Assembly (NCBI GenBank): GCA_016709385.1
Contig: JADJMW010000007.1
Span: 62,001-126,000 of the forward strand
Direction: 5' to 3'
Source of the DNA: Candidatus Rubrivivax defluviihabitans
GTDB lineage: Bacteria > Pseudomonadota > Gammaproteobacteria > Burkholderiales > Burkholderiaceae_C
DNA: 64,000 nt
The translations under genes and the position numbers were made by a program. How positions within the stretch are numbered: the stretch's first letter is position 1; each line of letters starts with the position of its first letter. Below the pieces are notes generated by a model, which made no database searches, had not been told where the DNA came from, and was given only the letters and a program-made list of their open reading frames with translations. Of the stretch, positions 50,640 through 60,275 are shown one piece after another.

Positions 50640-51394
50640 TGAACGCCACTGCGGACCTTGCCGAACCGTCGCAGACGGTGCGCGTGCAGTTGCGGCTGCG
50701 CGAGCTGATCCTCGGCGGCGAGCTCAAGCCCGGCGCGCGCATCGCCGAGCTGACGCTGGTGGAGCGACTGGGTGCGTCGCGCACGCCCATCCGCATGGCG
50801 CTGGTGCGCTTGCAGGAAGAAGGCCTGCTCGAGGCACTGCCGCACGGCGGCTTTGCGGTCAAGGACTTCTCGGAGTCCGACATCCACGACGCCATCGAGC
50901 TGCGCGGCACGCTCGAAGGACTGTGTGCGCGGCTGGCCGCCGAACGCGGCGTCAGCACCGTGCTGATGACCGAGGCACGCGACTGCGTCGAGCAGATCGA
51001 CGCACTGCTGGCCGCGCCCAGCCTGAGCGAAGAATCCTTCACCGGCTACGTGCTGCACAACGGCCGCTTGCACGACCTGCTGGCCGAGATGTCCGGCTCG
51101 GACATGGTGCGCCGCCAACTGGAGCGCGCCAAGACCCTGCCCTTCGCCTCGCCCAACGGCTTCGTTCTGGCGCGTTCCACCGGAGCCGATGCGCGCGACG
51201 CGCTGGTGGTGGCGCAGGCGCAGCACCGCGGCGTGCTCGACGCCATCCGGCAGCGCGAAGGTTCACGCGCCGAGAGCCTGATGCGCGAACACGCACGCAT
51301 CGCCCACGGCAACCTGCGCGCCGCACTCGCCGACCACCGCAGCTGGCAGCGCGTACCCGGTGCCAGCCTGATCCGCCGCCGCCCATCCCGCTGA
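50639..51394 (+). CDS. GntR-family regulator (FadR/FCD group)
   Basis: 251 residues. Winged helix at about residues 14-75 (LRLRELILGGELKPGARIAE, then GASRTPIRMALVRLQEEGLL), then an FCD-type helical effector domain (IHDAIELRGTLEGLCARLAA onward). VanR-type GntR proteins repress vanAB until vanillate is present. Placement between the oxygenase and reductase genes implies local control. Confidence 0.9.
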   Translation: MNATADLAEPSQTVRVQLRLRELILGGELKPGARIAELTLVERLGASRTPIRMALVRLQEEGLLEALPHGGFAVKDFSESDIHDAIELRGTLEGLCARLAAERGVSTVLMTEARDCVEQIDALLAAPSLSEESFTGYVLHNGRLHDLLAEMSGSDMVRRQLERAKTLPFASPNGFVLARSTGADARDALVVAQAQHRGVLDAIRQREGSRAESLMREHARIAHGNLRAALADHRSWQRVPGASLIRRRPSR

Positions 51395-51397
51395 CCC

Positions 51398-52396
51398 ATG
51401 AAACACAACGCTCAGTGGCATAGCGCCACCATCCGCGCGCAGCGCGACCTGAGCCCCAGCGTGCGCGAGTTCGAGATCCGCCCCGAGCGCGGCGTGCGCC
51501 CCTGGAGCGTGGGCAGCCACCTCGACCTGCGCGTGGTGGTCGACGGCCGCGAGGAGAAGCGCTCGTACTCGCTGGTCGGCCTGCCGCATGCACCAGGGGA
51601 CGCGCCCGGCGCCGACGAGGTCTACCGCATCGCCGTGCGCCGCGCCGAGCCGGGGCGCGGCGGCTCACGCTGGCTGTGGGGCCTGCAGACCGGCGACGAG
51701 CTGCTGATCGGCGAGCCGAACAACCACTTCGAGATCGGCTGGCAGGCCCCTTACACGCTGCTGGTGGCCGGCGGCATCGGCATCACGCCGATCCTGGGCA
51801 TGGCGTTGCAGCTGGCGCAGCGTGGCGCGCCGCTGCGCATGCTCTATGCCGCACGCTGCACCGACGAGCTGATCTACCGCGACACATTGCAGGCGGCGCT
51901 GGGCGAGCGGCTATGCACGCTGTGCAGCGACGCCGGCCAGCGCATCGACCTCGACGCCGAGATCGCCGCGCTGCCGAGCGGCGGCCAACTGGCGCTGTGC
52001 GGCCCGCTGAGCCTGATGGACGCCGCACGCGCCGCCTGGCAGCGCAGCGGCCGGCCGGCCGCCGGGCTGCGCTTCGAGACCTTCGGCAACAGCGGCCAGC
52101 ATGCCGCCGAAGCCTTCTGGGTGGAGCTGCCGCGCCACGGCCTGCGCTTCGAAGTGCCGGCCGGCCGCAACCTGCTGGACATGCTGGAAGAACATGGCGT
52201 GCAGGCGCTGTCCGACTGCCGGCGCGGCGAATGCGGGCTGTGTGCGATGGACATCGTCCAGGTGCAGGGCACGGTGGACCACCGCGACGTGTTCTTCAGT
52301 GCCGCGCAGAAGCAGGCGAATGAACGTCTGTGCGCCTGCGTCTCGCGCGTCTGCGGCGGCGGCGTGGTGCTGGATTCGGCCTTCCGCCCCGACTGA
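51398..52396 (+). CDS. VanB-like ferredoxin-NAD(P)H reductase
   Basis: 332 residues, phthalate dioxygenase reductase type. The FMN-binding EEKRSYSLVG comes first, then the NAD-binding LVAGGIGITPILGMA, then a C-terminal plant-type [2Fe-2S] domain with Cys274, Cys279, Cys282 (DCRRGECGLC) and a fourth Cys near 312. It passes electrons from NAD(P)H to the Rieske oxygenase. Separated from it only by the GntR gene. Confidence 0.92.
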   Translation: MKHNAQWHSATIRAQRDLSPSVREFEIRPERGVRPWSVGSHLDLRVVVDGREEKRSYSLVGLPHAPGDAPGADEVYRIAVRRAEPGRGGSRWLWGLQTGDELLIGEPNNHFEIGWQAPYTLLVAGGIGITPILGMALQLAQRGAPLRMLYAARCTDELIYRDTLQAALGERLCTLCSDAGQRIDLDAEIAALPSGGQLALCGPLSLMDAARAAWQRSGRPAAGLRFETFGNSGQHAAEAFWVELPRHGLRFEVPAGRNLLDMLEEHGVQALSDCRRGECGLCAMDIVQVQGTVDHRDVFFSAAQKQANERLCACVSRVCGGGVVLDSAFRPD

Positions 52397-52415
52397 CTGC
52401 GGCGCAGCCGCAGTC
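52395..52415. terminator. Hairpin after the VanB-like gene
   Basis: Perfect 9-bp arms GACTGCGGC / GCCGCAGTC with a 3-nt loop, starting at the stop codon of the reductase gene. No T-run follows. It lies before the convergent minus-strand cluster and is the best terminator candidate there. The remaining 210 bases to 52627 show nothing else. Confidence 0.5.
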
Positions 52416-52627
52416 GCGCAATACCACCTGCCGGTCGCGCAGAGCTAGGGCTGGGCGGGCGTCACAGGGGTGCTGCGCCGTGACGGACAGGCCGCCGGCC
52501 GAGTGCTCGTGTGCCCAGATCCCGCGGCGTCATCGGGACAGTCGCCGCGACGCCGACGAACGCTTCATCCGTACGAAAGGCACGACTCGTGCCCAAAACT
52601 CCCCGCGGTGGGTGCCATCGGCGCTGG

Positions 52628-53587
52628 TCAGTCTTGCACCACGGCCTGCCTGACGAGCGTGGGCAGATCGTCGTCGCGGTGGAAGCCGGCGGCATCGGCT
52701 GCGGCCGTCGCCAGCTGCGGAAAGCGGCCGAACAGCGATTCGATCCGCTCCTGCGGCGCGTAGCTCACGCGGTCCCGCACGCCCGTCCCGTGCACCGACG
52801 CGATGGCGTCCACGAGCTGCGTCATCGAAAAGTGCAAGGTCGGCAGCGTGAAGCTGCGGCCTGCGACCAGCGACGCCGCTGGCAAGGTCGCGGCATGCAG
52901 AAGATTCTCCAACACGCAGGGCAAGGACGACGCCCAGGTGGTCGCCGCCGGCGACATGGGGCAGGTGAATGCCCGCCCGGCCGCCAGTTCGCGAACCATG
53001 TCGCTCAGGAACGCCGAGAGCTGCCCCGTGCGTGCCGGCGGCCGCGCCAGCACGCCGGGGATGCGCAGCGAACGCCCGTCGATCCAGCCATGGCGGCTGA
53101 AGTCCGCCACCAAGATCTCGCCGACGAGCTTGTGCGCGCCATAGGTCAGCAGCGGCCGCAGCGGCGTGTCGTCGTCGACAGGCCCGGTCATCGCGCCGAA
53201 GACCGCGATCGTGCTGGCGAAGACGAACACCGGCGCGCGTCCGCCAGCCTCGACCTGTTTCTTGCCGGCTTCCAGCAGCACCAGCGTCGCGTCCAGGTTG
53301 ACGCGGCGTGCGAGTTCGTACTGCTGTTCGGCCAAACCACCGGGAATGCTGGCGAGGTGGAAGATCAGGTCGACAGGCAATTCGGCCAGCGTGTGCCGCA
53401 GCCAGGGTGCGTCGGCAAGGTCGCCCGCAACGGGATGCACGAACGGCGCCACCGGCGGGTCGTCCAGGGTCAGGTCGAGCAGCGAGAGCCGGGTGAGTGG
53501 TGCACCGCCGAGCCGCGCCTGCCGGCACAGGCGCCGGGACAGCGCGCGCCCGATGAAGCCGTTGGCGCCGGTGATCAGAACGTGCAT
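52628..53587 (-). CDS. NAD-dependent epimerase/dehydratase family protein
   Basis: 319 residues of the extended short-chain dehydrogenase type. The NAD motif GANGFIGRAL is at about 7-16; catalytic Ser/Thr and Tyr-x3-Lys appear as FASTIAVFG and YGAHKLVGE. The C-terminal half is like D-erythronate dehydrogenase (DenD) relatives, though the substrate is unknown here. Last gene of the minus-strand cluster. The frame stays open upstream through the neighbour; ATG 53587 is the family start. Confidence 0.87.
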   Translation of the reverse strand: MHVLITGANGFIGRALSRRLCRQARLGGAPLTRLSLLDLTLDDPPVAPFVHPVAGDLADAPWLRHTLAELPVDLIFHLASIPGGLAEQQYELARRVNLDATLVLLEAGKKQVEAGGRAPVFVFASTIAVFGAMTGPVDDDTPLRPLLTYGAHKLVGEILVADFSRHGWIDGRSLRIPGVLARPPARTGQLSAFLSDMVRELAAGRAFTCPMSPAATTWASSLPCVLENLLHAATLPAASLVAGRSFTLPTLHFSMTQLVDAIASVHGTGVRDRVSYAPQERIESLFGRFPQLATAAADAAGFHRDDDLPTLVRQAVVQD

Positions 53588-53601
53588 GCCGCCGTCCTGC
53601 G

Positions 53602-54585
53602 TCACGATGCCGATACGACGCGCTGGTCGATGACTCCGAACGGCCCGTCGCGCCCGTCGTCGAAGCGCGCCTGCATGCGCACGCGGTCGCCGAAGCGCAT
53701 GAACGCGGTGCGGATCTCGCCCTGGTCGATCTTCTCGATCACGCGGCGTTCGGCGATGCAGGCCGAGCCGGCGCCGCGCGAGACATTGGAAACCGTTCCC
53801 GAGCCGACGATGCTGCCCGCCGCGAGCCGGCGCGTACGCGCCGCATGCGCCACCAACTGGCCGAACGAGAAATTCATCTCGCCGCCGTGCGGCTCGCCGA
53901 AGCGCTCGCCGTTCCATTGCAGGTGCAGCCGCATCTGCACGCGGCCGTCGCGCCAGGCCGCGCCCAGTTCGTCCGGCGTCACCGCCACCGGCGCAAAGGC
54001 GGTGGACGGCTTGGCCTGCAGGAAGCCGAAGCCGGTCTTCATCTCGTGCGGGCCCAGGGCGCGCAGGCTCCAGTCGTTGATCTGCACGACCAGCCGCACG
54101 CAGCGCAACGCGGCTTCGGGCGACACCGCCATCGGCACCGGGCCGCAGACCACGCCGAACTCGCCTTCGAAGTCGATGCCGTCGGCTTCGCTGGGCAGCG
54201 GCACGTCGTCTTGCGGGCCCAGGAAATCGTCGCTGGCACCCTGGTACATCACCGGCACGGTGTCGAAGTGCGGGATCGGCGGCGTGTTGAACGCCTGCTC
54301 CATCAGCCGGCCGTGGTTGAGGAAGGCCGAGCCGTCCAGCCACTGCGGGGCGCGCGGCAGCGGTGCGGCGCAGGCCTTGGGATCGAAGGGCTGCGCCTCG
54401 CCGCAACGACCGTCGTTCAAGACATCAGAGAGGCGCCGCAGGGCCGCTTCGCATTCGTCCCAATGTTGCAGGGCATGGATCAGACTGGGTGCGATCGCGC
54501 CAGCTTGCACGGCACGCTGCAGGTCGTTCGAGACGACGAGCAGGCGCCCATCCAGGCTGCCATCGCGCAGGGTGGCCAGTTTCAT
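53602..54585 (-). CDS. Fumarylacetoacetate hydrolase family protein
   Basis: 327 residues, full length for the bacterial FAH group. MKLATLRDGSLDGRLLVVS at the start, the acidic metal site in EADGIDFEGEFGVVCG (about 135-150) and LQAKPSTAFAPVAVTPDELG are characteristic. It would hydrolyse an acylpyruvate or similar ring-cleavage product, the last step of gentisate- or homogentisate-like routes. Lies 14 bases from the epimerase gene. Confidence 0.9.
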   Translation of the reverse strand: MKLATLRDGSLDGRLLVVSNDLQRAVQAGAIAPSLIHALQHWDECEAALRRLSDVLNDGRCGEAQPFDPKACAAPLPRAPQWLDGSAFLNHGRLMEQAFNTPPIPHFDTVPVMYQGASDDFLGPQDDVPLPSEADGIDFEGEFGVVCGPVPMAVSPEAALRCVRLVVQINDWSLRALGPHEMKTGFGFLQAKPSTAFAPVAVTPDELGAAWRDGRVQMRLHLQWNGERFGEPHGGEMNFSFGQLVAHAARTRRLAAGSIVGSGTVSNVSRGAGSACIAERRVIEKIDQGEIRTAFMRFGDRVRMQARFDDGRDGPFGVIDQRVVSAS

Positions 54586-54656
54586 GGCAATTCCTTCGAG
54601 AGTGGGTTGTCCGCAGCTTGAAAATCACCTTCGCGGCGCATCGAAGCCGGAGCGGA

Positions 54657-55235
54657 TCAGCGTGCCGCCAGCGCCTGCGCGATGGCCGGGTCGTAGCGGC
54701 CGTCGACCAGGACGAACAGCATGCGGCAGGGCCGGCCCGAGCGGTTGGCCCACGCATGGTTGGTGCCGCGCTGCACGACGACGCTGCCGGGCTTGAGTTG
54801 CACCTCGCTGTCGTCGAGCACCAGCGTCAGCTCGCCTTCGATGACGATGCCGTAGTCCACCGATTCGGTGCGGTGCATCAGTGGGTGCGGCGAATCGGCC
54901 TTGACGGTCGAGGCCGCGACGTCGCCGATCTGCGTGAACGCTTCCTTCATCTTCCCGGCGCCATGGGTCATCAGGTCCGCGCTGTCCGGCGGGATGTCGA
55001 CGAAGCGGATGCGCGTGCCCTGATTCGGCGGCGGCAGCATCAGCGGGCCGAGCGTGGGGTCTGCGCCGTTGTCGACAGGCACCGGCATCCCTGCAGTGCT
55101 CCAGACTTCGTGGAAGACGGTGCCGGGGATGGCGGCGATCTCGACCACCGTGGGCAGGGGCCCTTGGCTGGCGACGATGGCCTTGCCGTCGGCATCATGC
55201 CGTGTGACGACGCGGTGGATCGGGCGCGGGTTCAT
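54657..55235 (-). CDS. Cupin-domain protein
   Basis: 192 residues with one conserved cupin barrel in the second half (HRTESVDYGIVIEGELTLVL, then LKPGSVVVQRGTNHAWANRS). Single-cupin proteins of this type are found in aromatic clusters as isomerases, dioxygenase-like or binding proteins; it is too short for a gentisate dioxygenase (usually about 350 residues). The probable metal His residues are at about 121 and 159. Confidence 0.85.
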   Translation of the reverse strand: MNPRPIHRVVTRHDADGKAIVASQGPLPTVVEIAAIPGTVFHEVWSTAGMPVPVDNGADPTLGPLMLPPPNQGTRIRFVDIPPDSADLMTHGAGKMKEAFTQIGDVAASTVKADSPHPLMHRTESVDYGIVIEGELTLVLDDSEVQLKPGSVVVQRGTNHAWANRSGRPCRMLFVLVDGRYDPAIAQALAAR

Positions 55236-55302
55236 CGACGGTCTCCTGGTGGTGGTGGCGATCGCCGGTCGACGCGGTGCCCCCGCAGCATGGCCCGCAC
55301 CC

Positions 55303-57138
55303 TCATCGCCCGCTGTAGATCCGGCGGTGCTCGACCAGGCCGGTGCGCCGGGCATAGTCGGCGCGCGCCTTCAGCAGGTCGGCCAGCAACTCGGGGTGCT
55401 GCGTTGACAAGTCCTGCCGCTCGCCGCGATCGACGCTGAGGTCGAACAACTGCCAGGGCGTCTGCTCGCGCAGCACCGGGGTCGCGGCGTAGCTCGCGGT
55501 CTGGCTGGCTTTCCAGCGGCCTTTGACGACGTAGCTCGAACCCATGAGCTCGTCGGCCAGCACGTGATCGGCCGCGTGCACCGCCACGAAGGCATCGGGG
55601 CGTCGCAGTGCCTGCCAGAACGACACGCCCTCGATGGGGTGAACCACTCGTCCGCGGAAGCGGCTGCCGGGGTCGGCCACGCCGGAGGCCTCGAGCACCG
55701 TGGGCAGCACGTCGGTGACCTGCATGCGCGCATGGCTCGTCGGCAGCGCCTGCCTTTGACCCGGCAGCTTGACGATCAGCGGCGCGGCCGTACCGCCTTC
55801 CGCACCCGTGAAACCCTTCACCAGCCTGAAAGGCGCGGCGCTGACTTCGGCCCAGCGCGGGCCGTAGGCAGCCACGGAACCGGGGTGTCCGAGCCTGTCC
55901 AGCCGGTCATCGACTGCGGTGCCGGGCACCGGCGGCGCAAACGCCGGGGCACCCTCGGCGCCGTTGTCGGACATGAAGACGATCAGGGTGCGGTCGTACT
56001 CACCGATTCGCTTCAGGTGGTCCACCAGTCGACCGACGTGCCGATCCAGGTTGCCGACCATCGCGGCATAGATCTCCATCAGCCGTGCCTCGCGTGCGCG
56101 TTCCACGTCGGTCAGCTCGGCCCAGCGCCTGGGGCCCGTGCCCCCCTCGCCCGGCCCGGCGACGCCCGGGTGCGGCTGCATGGCCTGCGGTATCAGACCC
56201 AGCTGCTTCATGCGCTCGATGCGCCGCAACCGGATCGTTTCGTAGCCGGCGTCGTAGCGGCCCTTCTGGGCTTCGATGTCGGCCACGGGGGCCTGCAGCG
56301 GCCAGTGCGGCGCGGTATAGGCCGCATAGGCGAAGAAGGGTTTGCCGCTGCCCCGGTTGGCATCGATCCACGCGATCAGCTTGTCGGTGAAGGCGGCCGT
56401 GGAGAAGAAGTCCTTCGGCAACTGCGCGGCCGGAAAGACGCGGGCATCCTCGGCATAGGTGGTCAGATCCAGCGGTGTGGGTGGCGTGCTCGGCGCGAAG
56501 TGCGACCCGCCGCCATTGACCAGCGCAAACGAGCGCTCGAAGCCACGCGCATGGGGCAGCGCATCGGGCTTGACCCGGAAAGACGCCCGCACTTTCTCGT
56601 CCGGGGCGGCCACCTGGTAGGCCAGGTGCCATTTGCCCACCATCATCGTGTGGTGGCCGCCATCGCGCAGCAGCTCGGCCATCGACAGCGCGTCCGGGCT
56701 CAGGTGGCCCTGGTAGCCGGGTGGAATGCGGTCGAAGCCATAGCTGTTGGCGCCACCCCAGGGTGCGTTGATCGCCTGGTTCTGCGCGATATTCATGCCC
56801 ACGACTTCGGCCATGTTGCCGATGCCGGCCAGGTGGTGGTCGGCGCCGGACATCAGCCTCGCTCGGGTGGGCGAGCACACCGCCGCCGTGTGGAAGTTGG
56901 TCAGGATGCGCCCGCTGGCCGCCAAGGCGTCGATGTGGGGGGTGGCGATCTCGCCACCCAAGGCCCCGAGGTCGGAATAGCCCAGGTCATCGGCGACGAT
57001 CACCAGGATGTTCGGGCGCGCGGGTGCCGCGGGTGCCGCGGGTGCGGCCGTCTTCGCGATCTCGGGCGTGCCGCAGGCGCCGAACAGGACGCTGGCCGCG
57101 ATGGCACCCAGCCATTGGATCGCTCGGATCGGCTTCAT
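55303..57138 (-). CDS. Lipoprotein arylsulfatase
   Basis: 611 residues. Residues 1-22 are a lipoprotein signal (VLFGAC, lipobox Cys22). The sulfatase signature Cys88-Ser-Pro-Thr-Arg (CSPTRARLMSG) would be converted to formylglycine; metal-binding Asp50 and Asp51 (VADDLGYSD) and DNGAEG are present. It would hydrolyse an aryl sulfate in the periplasm. No sulfatase-modifying enzyme gene lies in the window. ATG 57138 overlaps the upstream cyclase gene by four bases, so it is part of the catabolic operon. Confidence 0.92.
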   Translation of the reverse strand: MKPIRAIQWLGAIAASVLFGACGTPEIAKTAAPAAPAAPARPNILVIVADDLGYSDLGALGGEIATPHIDALAASGRILTNFHTAAVCSPTRARLMSGADHHLAGIGNMAEVVGMNIAQNQAINAPWGGANSYGFDRIPPGYQGHLSPDALSMAELLRDGGHHTMMVGKWHLAYQVAAPDEKVRASFRVKPDALPHARGFERSFALVNGGGSHFAPSTPPTPLDLTTYAEDARVFPAAQLPKDFFSTAAFTDKLIAWIDANRGSGKPFFAYAAYTAPHWPLQAPVADIEAQKGRYDAGYETIRLRRIERMKQLGLIPQAMQPHPGVAGPGEGGTGPRRWAELTDVERAREARLMEIYAAMVGNLDRHVGRLVDHLKRIGEYDRTLIVFMSDNGAEGAPAFAPPVPGTAVDDRLDRLGHPGSVAAYGPRWAEVSAAPFRLVKGFTGAEGGTAAPLIVKLPGQRQALPTSHARMQVTDVLPTVLEASGVADPGSRFRGRVVHPIEGVSFWQALRRPDAFVAVHAADHVLADELMGSSYVVKGRWKASQTASYAATPVLREQTPWQLFDLSVDRGERQDLSTQHPELLADLLKARADYARRTGLVEHRRIYSGR

Positions 57139-57968
57139 GCGTCCTCCAGGATGGCGACCGCGCGCGTCCAGCCTGCGGAAGCGCCGCGGATCTTGTGCGG
57201 GAAGCAGCTGATGGTGAAGCCGTGCGACGGCAGCGCCTCCAGGTTGTGCAGCTTCTCCAGGTGGCAGTAGCCGATGTCGCGCCCGGCCTTGTGGCCTTCC
57301 CAGATCAGCGCCTTGTTGCCGGTCTCGGCCACCTTCTTCGCGGTGTACGAGAACGGCGCGTCCCAGCTCCAGGCATCGGTGCCGGTGAGGCGCACGCCGC
57401 GCTCCAGCAGGTACATCGTGGCTTCGTAGCCCATGCCGCAGCCGGCGCCCACGTAGTCGTCGTGGCCGTAGCGCGAACCAGCGCGTGTATTGACGACCAC
57501 GATGTCCAGCGGCTGCAGTTCCCAGCCGATGCGGTCGAGCTCGGCGGCCACGTCGGCCGCGCTGGCCACGTAGCCGTCGGGGAAGTGCCGGAAGTCCAGC
57601 TTCACGCCGCTCTGGAAGCACCATTCGAGCGGCACCTGGTCGATGGTGATCGACGGCCGCGCGCCGCCCAGCTTGGCGTCCTGCGTGGAATGGAAATGCC
57701 AGGGCGCGTCTAGGTGGGTGCCGTTGTGCGTGGTCAGCGTCACCCACTCGGCGGCGGCGGCCTCGCCGTCGGGATAGTCCTCGGGCTTCGTGCCGGGGAT
57801 CATGGCCATGAATTCGGGCAGCGTATCGGCGTGCTTCTGGTAGGTGATCCTGGGCGCCAGCGGCGGCGGGTCCGACAGCACGTCGTTCTCGAGGTAGATC
57901 GAGAGGTCGACGAAGCGAAGTTGCGGGCGCTGCGGGCGCGAACGGTGTTGCGGACGTTGGGGACTCAT
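57135..57968 (-). CDS. Cyclase-family (kynurenine formamidase-like) metal hydrolase
   Basis: 277 residues. The metal-binding motif HNGTHLDAPWHF (about 80-91) defines the family, which includes KynB formamidases and lactone- or ester-cleaving enzymes. LSIYLENDVLSDPP near the start and DAWSWDAPF late in the protein are typical of the aromatic-cluster branch. It overlaps the MFS gene by four bases upstream and the sulfatase gene by four downstream. Substrate unknown. Confidence 0.88.
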   Translation of the reverse strand: MSPQRPQHRSRPQRPQLRFVDLSIYLENDVLSDPPPLAPRITYQKHADTLPEFMAMIPGTKPEDYPDGEAAAAEWVTLTTHNGTHLDAPWHFHSTQDAKLGGARPSITIDQVPLEWCFQSGVKLDFRHFPDGYVASAADVAAELDRIGWELQPLDIVVVNTRAGSRYGHDDYVGAGCGMGYEATMYLLERGVRLTGTDAWSWDAPFSYTAKKVAETGNKALIWEGHKAGRDIGYCHLEKLHNLEALPSHGFTISCFPHKIRGASAGWTRAVAILEDA

Positions 57969-59131
57969 GCCAGGACCTCCGGCCGCGCTGCGGCCCTTGA
58001 CGACGGTATGCGCGAAAAGCAGAACACGGCCACCGCGCCGATGGCCAGCGCGGCGGCGCCCAGGCTGCCGTAGCCCAGCGCCTTGACCAGCGTGCCGCCG
58101 AGAATGGGGCCGATGGCCGCGCCGATCATCAGCATGGCGGGCGTGGCCGCCATGGCGCGGCCGCTCAGGTCCAGCCGGGCGAGCAGGCCGAAAGCGAAGG
58201 TGTGGGTGAAGATCATCACCGCCGCGAAGACCGAGGCCGCCACCGCATAGGGTGCGAAGGCCGGCGAATTCATGATCACCGCCACCAGCAGCGCCTGCAC
58301 CACCGGCCCGGTCATCATCACCGTGCGCGCCGGCCAGCGTTTCTCGAGCCAGGCCGCCAGCGCGGCCGGAAACAGGTTGACGATGCCCAGCGCGATGAGC
58401 ACGCCGGTGACCGCCGCCAGCCCGAAGCCGCGGTCGCTGCCCACGCGCTCCAGGAAGCTGAAGGTCATGGCCTGCACCAGACCCATGCAACCGATGCCGA
58501 CGATGCCGAACCACACGGCGCGCGGGATGCGCCCCGGCGGCGCGCCCGGCGATCGTGAGGCCTGCGCTGCAGCCGGCCTGTCGGCCACCGGGAAGGCCAG
58601 CGCCGCGACCAGCGCAGCGACGGCCATCACGCCGGCGAAGACCTGGAACAGGACCGGCCCGCCCAGGGCCGCCACGAGCGGCGGCGTGGCACCCAGAAAG
58701 ACGATCGCGAAGACACCGAGCGCGATGCCCACCAGCGCGAACAGCCGGTGCGGCCGGGCACTGCGTGCGATGGTGCCGTGCGTCACGCTCAGGGCCGCGC
58801 CTGCGGCCACGCCGGACACGACATGCAGCGCGGCCAGCATGCCGAACTCGGCGCTGGTCGACGCGAGGCCGAAGCCCAGCGCCGCGCCGCCGAAACCCAG
58901 CGTGGCCACCAGGCGCCCGTGCAGGCGGTTGAAGCGCGGTGCCAGCGTCAGGCTCGCGAGCACCGCGCCGGCCAGGAACAGCGTCGCCAGCAACCCGGCC
59001 TGCTGGGGGTCGAAGCGGTAGTGCGCGATCAGCGTGCCCACCCAGACCGGCAGCGCGACGAGGTCGACCATGCCGGCGCAATGCCCCACCATCAGCGCGA
59101 TGTGGCCGCGAACCGAATCCGTGCGTGTCAT
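57965..59131 (-). CDS. MFS transporter
   Basis: 388 residues with about twelve hydrophobic segments and the MFS fold; the loop after helix 2 is LAPRFNRLHGRLVATLG. It most likely imports the cluster's aromatic substrate, or exports an intermediate. The start ATG lies 13 bases after the stop of the flavoprotein gene. Confidence 0.88.
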   Translation of the reverse strand: MTRTDSVRGHIALMVGHCAGMVDLVALPVWVGTLIAHYRFDPQQAGLLATLFLAGAVLASLTLAPRFNRLHGRLVATLGFGGAALGFGLASTSAEFGMLAALHVVSGVAAGAALSVTHGTIARSARPHRLFALVGIALGVFAIVFLGATPPLVAALGGPVLFQVFAGVMAVAALVAALAFPVADRPAAAQASRSPGAPPGRIPRAVWFGIVGIGCMGLVQAMTFSFLERVGSDRGFGLAAVTGVLIALGIVNLFPAALAAWLEKRWPARTVMMTGPVVQALLVAVIMNSPAFAPYAVAASVFAAVMIFTHTFAFGLLARLDLSGRAMAATPAMLMIGAAIGPILGGTLVKALGYGSLGAAALAIGAVAVFCFSRIPSSRAAARPEVLA

Positions 59132-59144
59132 GCGCGGCCTCGTC

Positions 59145-60275
59145 TCAGATGGCTTGCGCCAGCGCCATCAGCGACTCGCGCATGATGCGGGCGTGTTCTT
59201 CCTTGTCGCCGCCGGCGATCTCGATCTCGCCCAGGCGCGCCGAGTTCTGCACCACCATGCGGCAGCGTTCCCAGCGCCGTTGTTCGAAGGCGGCCAGTGC
59301 CGTCGCGACATCAGGGGTGCGGCCCAGTTCCTCGGCCAGCACCAGCGCGTCCTCGATGCCGATGCAGGCCCCCGAAGCCAGGTGCGGCGTGGTGGCGTGC
59401 ACGGTGTCGCCGATGAGCACCACGCGGCCGCGCGACCAGGGGCGCGGCATCAGCAGGCCCTCCAGCGGCCGGAAGACGATCTGCGAGTCGGACCCGATCT
59501 GCTCGCGGATCGCGCGCAGCGTCGGCGCCGGAAAGTCGTCGAGCAGCGCGCGCAGGTGCGACGCGAAAGTCGCCGGGTCCACATGCTCGTTGCTCGGCCG
59601 CGGTTCGGTGACGAAGAGGTACATCTCGGTCTTCGACACCGGATTCACGCCGGGTTTGACGCGCGGCCCCATCCACATCGTCGCGGTCTGGATTTCCGGC
59701 GGCCGCGGCAGCACCGCGCGCCACACCGCCTGGCCGCTGTAGCGCGGCCGGGGTGCGCCGGGGAACAGTGCTTCGCGCACCTTGGAGTACAGCCCATCGG
59801 CAGCGATCACGAGCGCGTAGCGCCGGCGCTGGCCGTCGGTGAAGCTCACCTCGACGCCCTCGGCGTCGGGCTCGATGGCGGTGAAGGTGCAGCCCAGCCG
59901 CACGTCGGCCCCCGCGGCCAGGGTGGCGTCGGCCAGGATGCGCGCCAGCACCGGCCGCATGATGGCGCCGCCGCCGGGCACGTCGGGGCCGGCGATGCGC
60001 GGCGTCGGCAGCTCGGCCACCTTGGGGCCGTGCGGCGCGCAGAGGTGCACGCCGTCGCTGGCGCTGCCCTGCTGCAGGAAGGCATCGAGGATGCCCAGGG
60101 TGCGAAAGGCGCGCAGCGTCGCGCCGCCCAGGCTGATGCCGGCGCCGTAGCTGCGCCAGCCCGGGTCGATTTCGACCAGATCGACGTCGGCGCCCTGCCG
60201 GCGCAGCTGGATGGCCGCGGACATGCCGGAAAAGCCGCCGCCGATGACGAGGATGCGGGGTGCTGCCGTGGTCAT
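59145..60275 (-). CDS. FAD-dependent aromatic hydroxylase (class A flavoprotein monooxygenase)
   Basis: 376 residues. FAD-binding GGGFSG (12-17) in ILVIGGGFSGMSAAIQLRR, the DG-type AADGLYSKVR, and GDTVHATTPHLASGACIGIE near residue 295 match salicylate/3-hydroxybenzoate hydroxylase relatives. It would introduce a hydroxyl group to prepare the ring for cleavage. It overlaps the Rieske ferredoxin gene upstream by four bases. Confidence 0.9.
   Translation of the reverse strand: MTTAAPRILVIGGGFSGMSAAIQLRRQGADVDLVEIDPGWRSYGAGISLGGATLRAFRTLGILDAFLQQGSASDGVHLCAPHGPKVAELPTPRIAGPDVPGGGAIMRPVLARILADATLAAGADVRLGCTFTAIEPDAEGVEVSFTDGQRRRYALVIAADGLYSKVREALFPGAPRPRYSGQAVWRAVLPRPPEIQTATMWMGPRVKPGVNPVSKTEMYLFVTEPRPSNEHVDPATFASHLRALLDDFPAPTLRAIREQIGSDSQIVFRPLEGLLMPRPWSRGRVVLIGDTVHATTPHLASGACIGIEDALVLAEELGRTPDVATALAAFEQRRWERCRMVVQNSARLGEIEIAGGDKEEHARIMRESLMALAQAI

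Noticed and set aside
52511..54796. 761-codon plus-strand frame opposite the epimerase and FAH genes
   Set aside because: Arg/Ser/Pro-rich translation with no recognisable family; both minus-strand genes under it have clear motifs.
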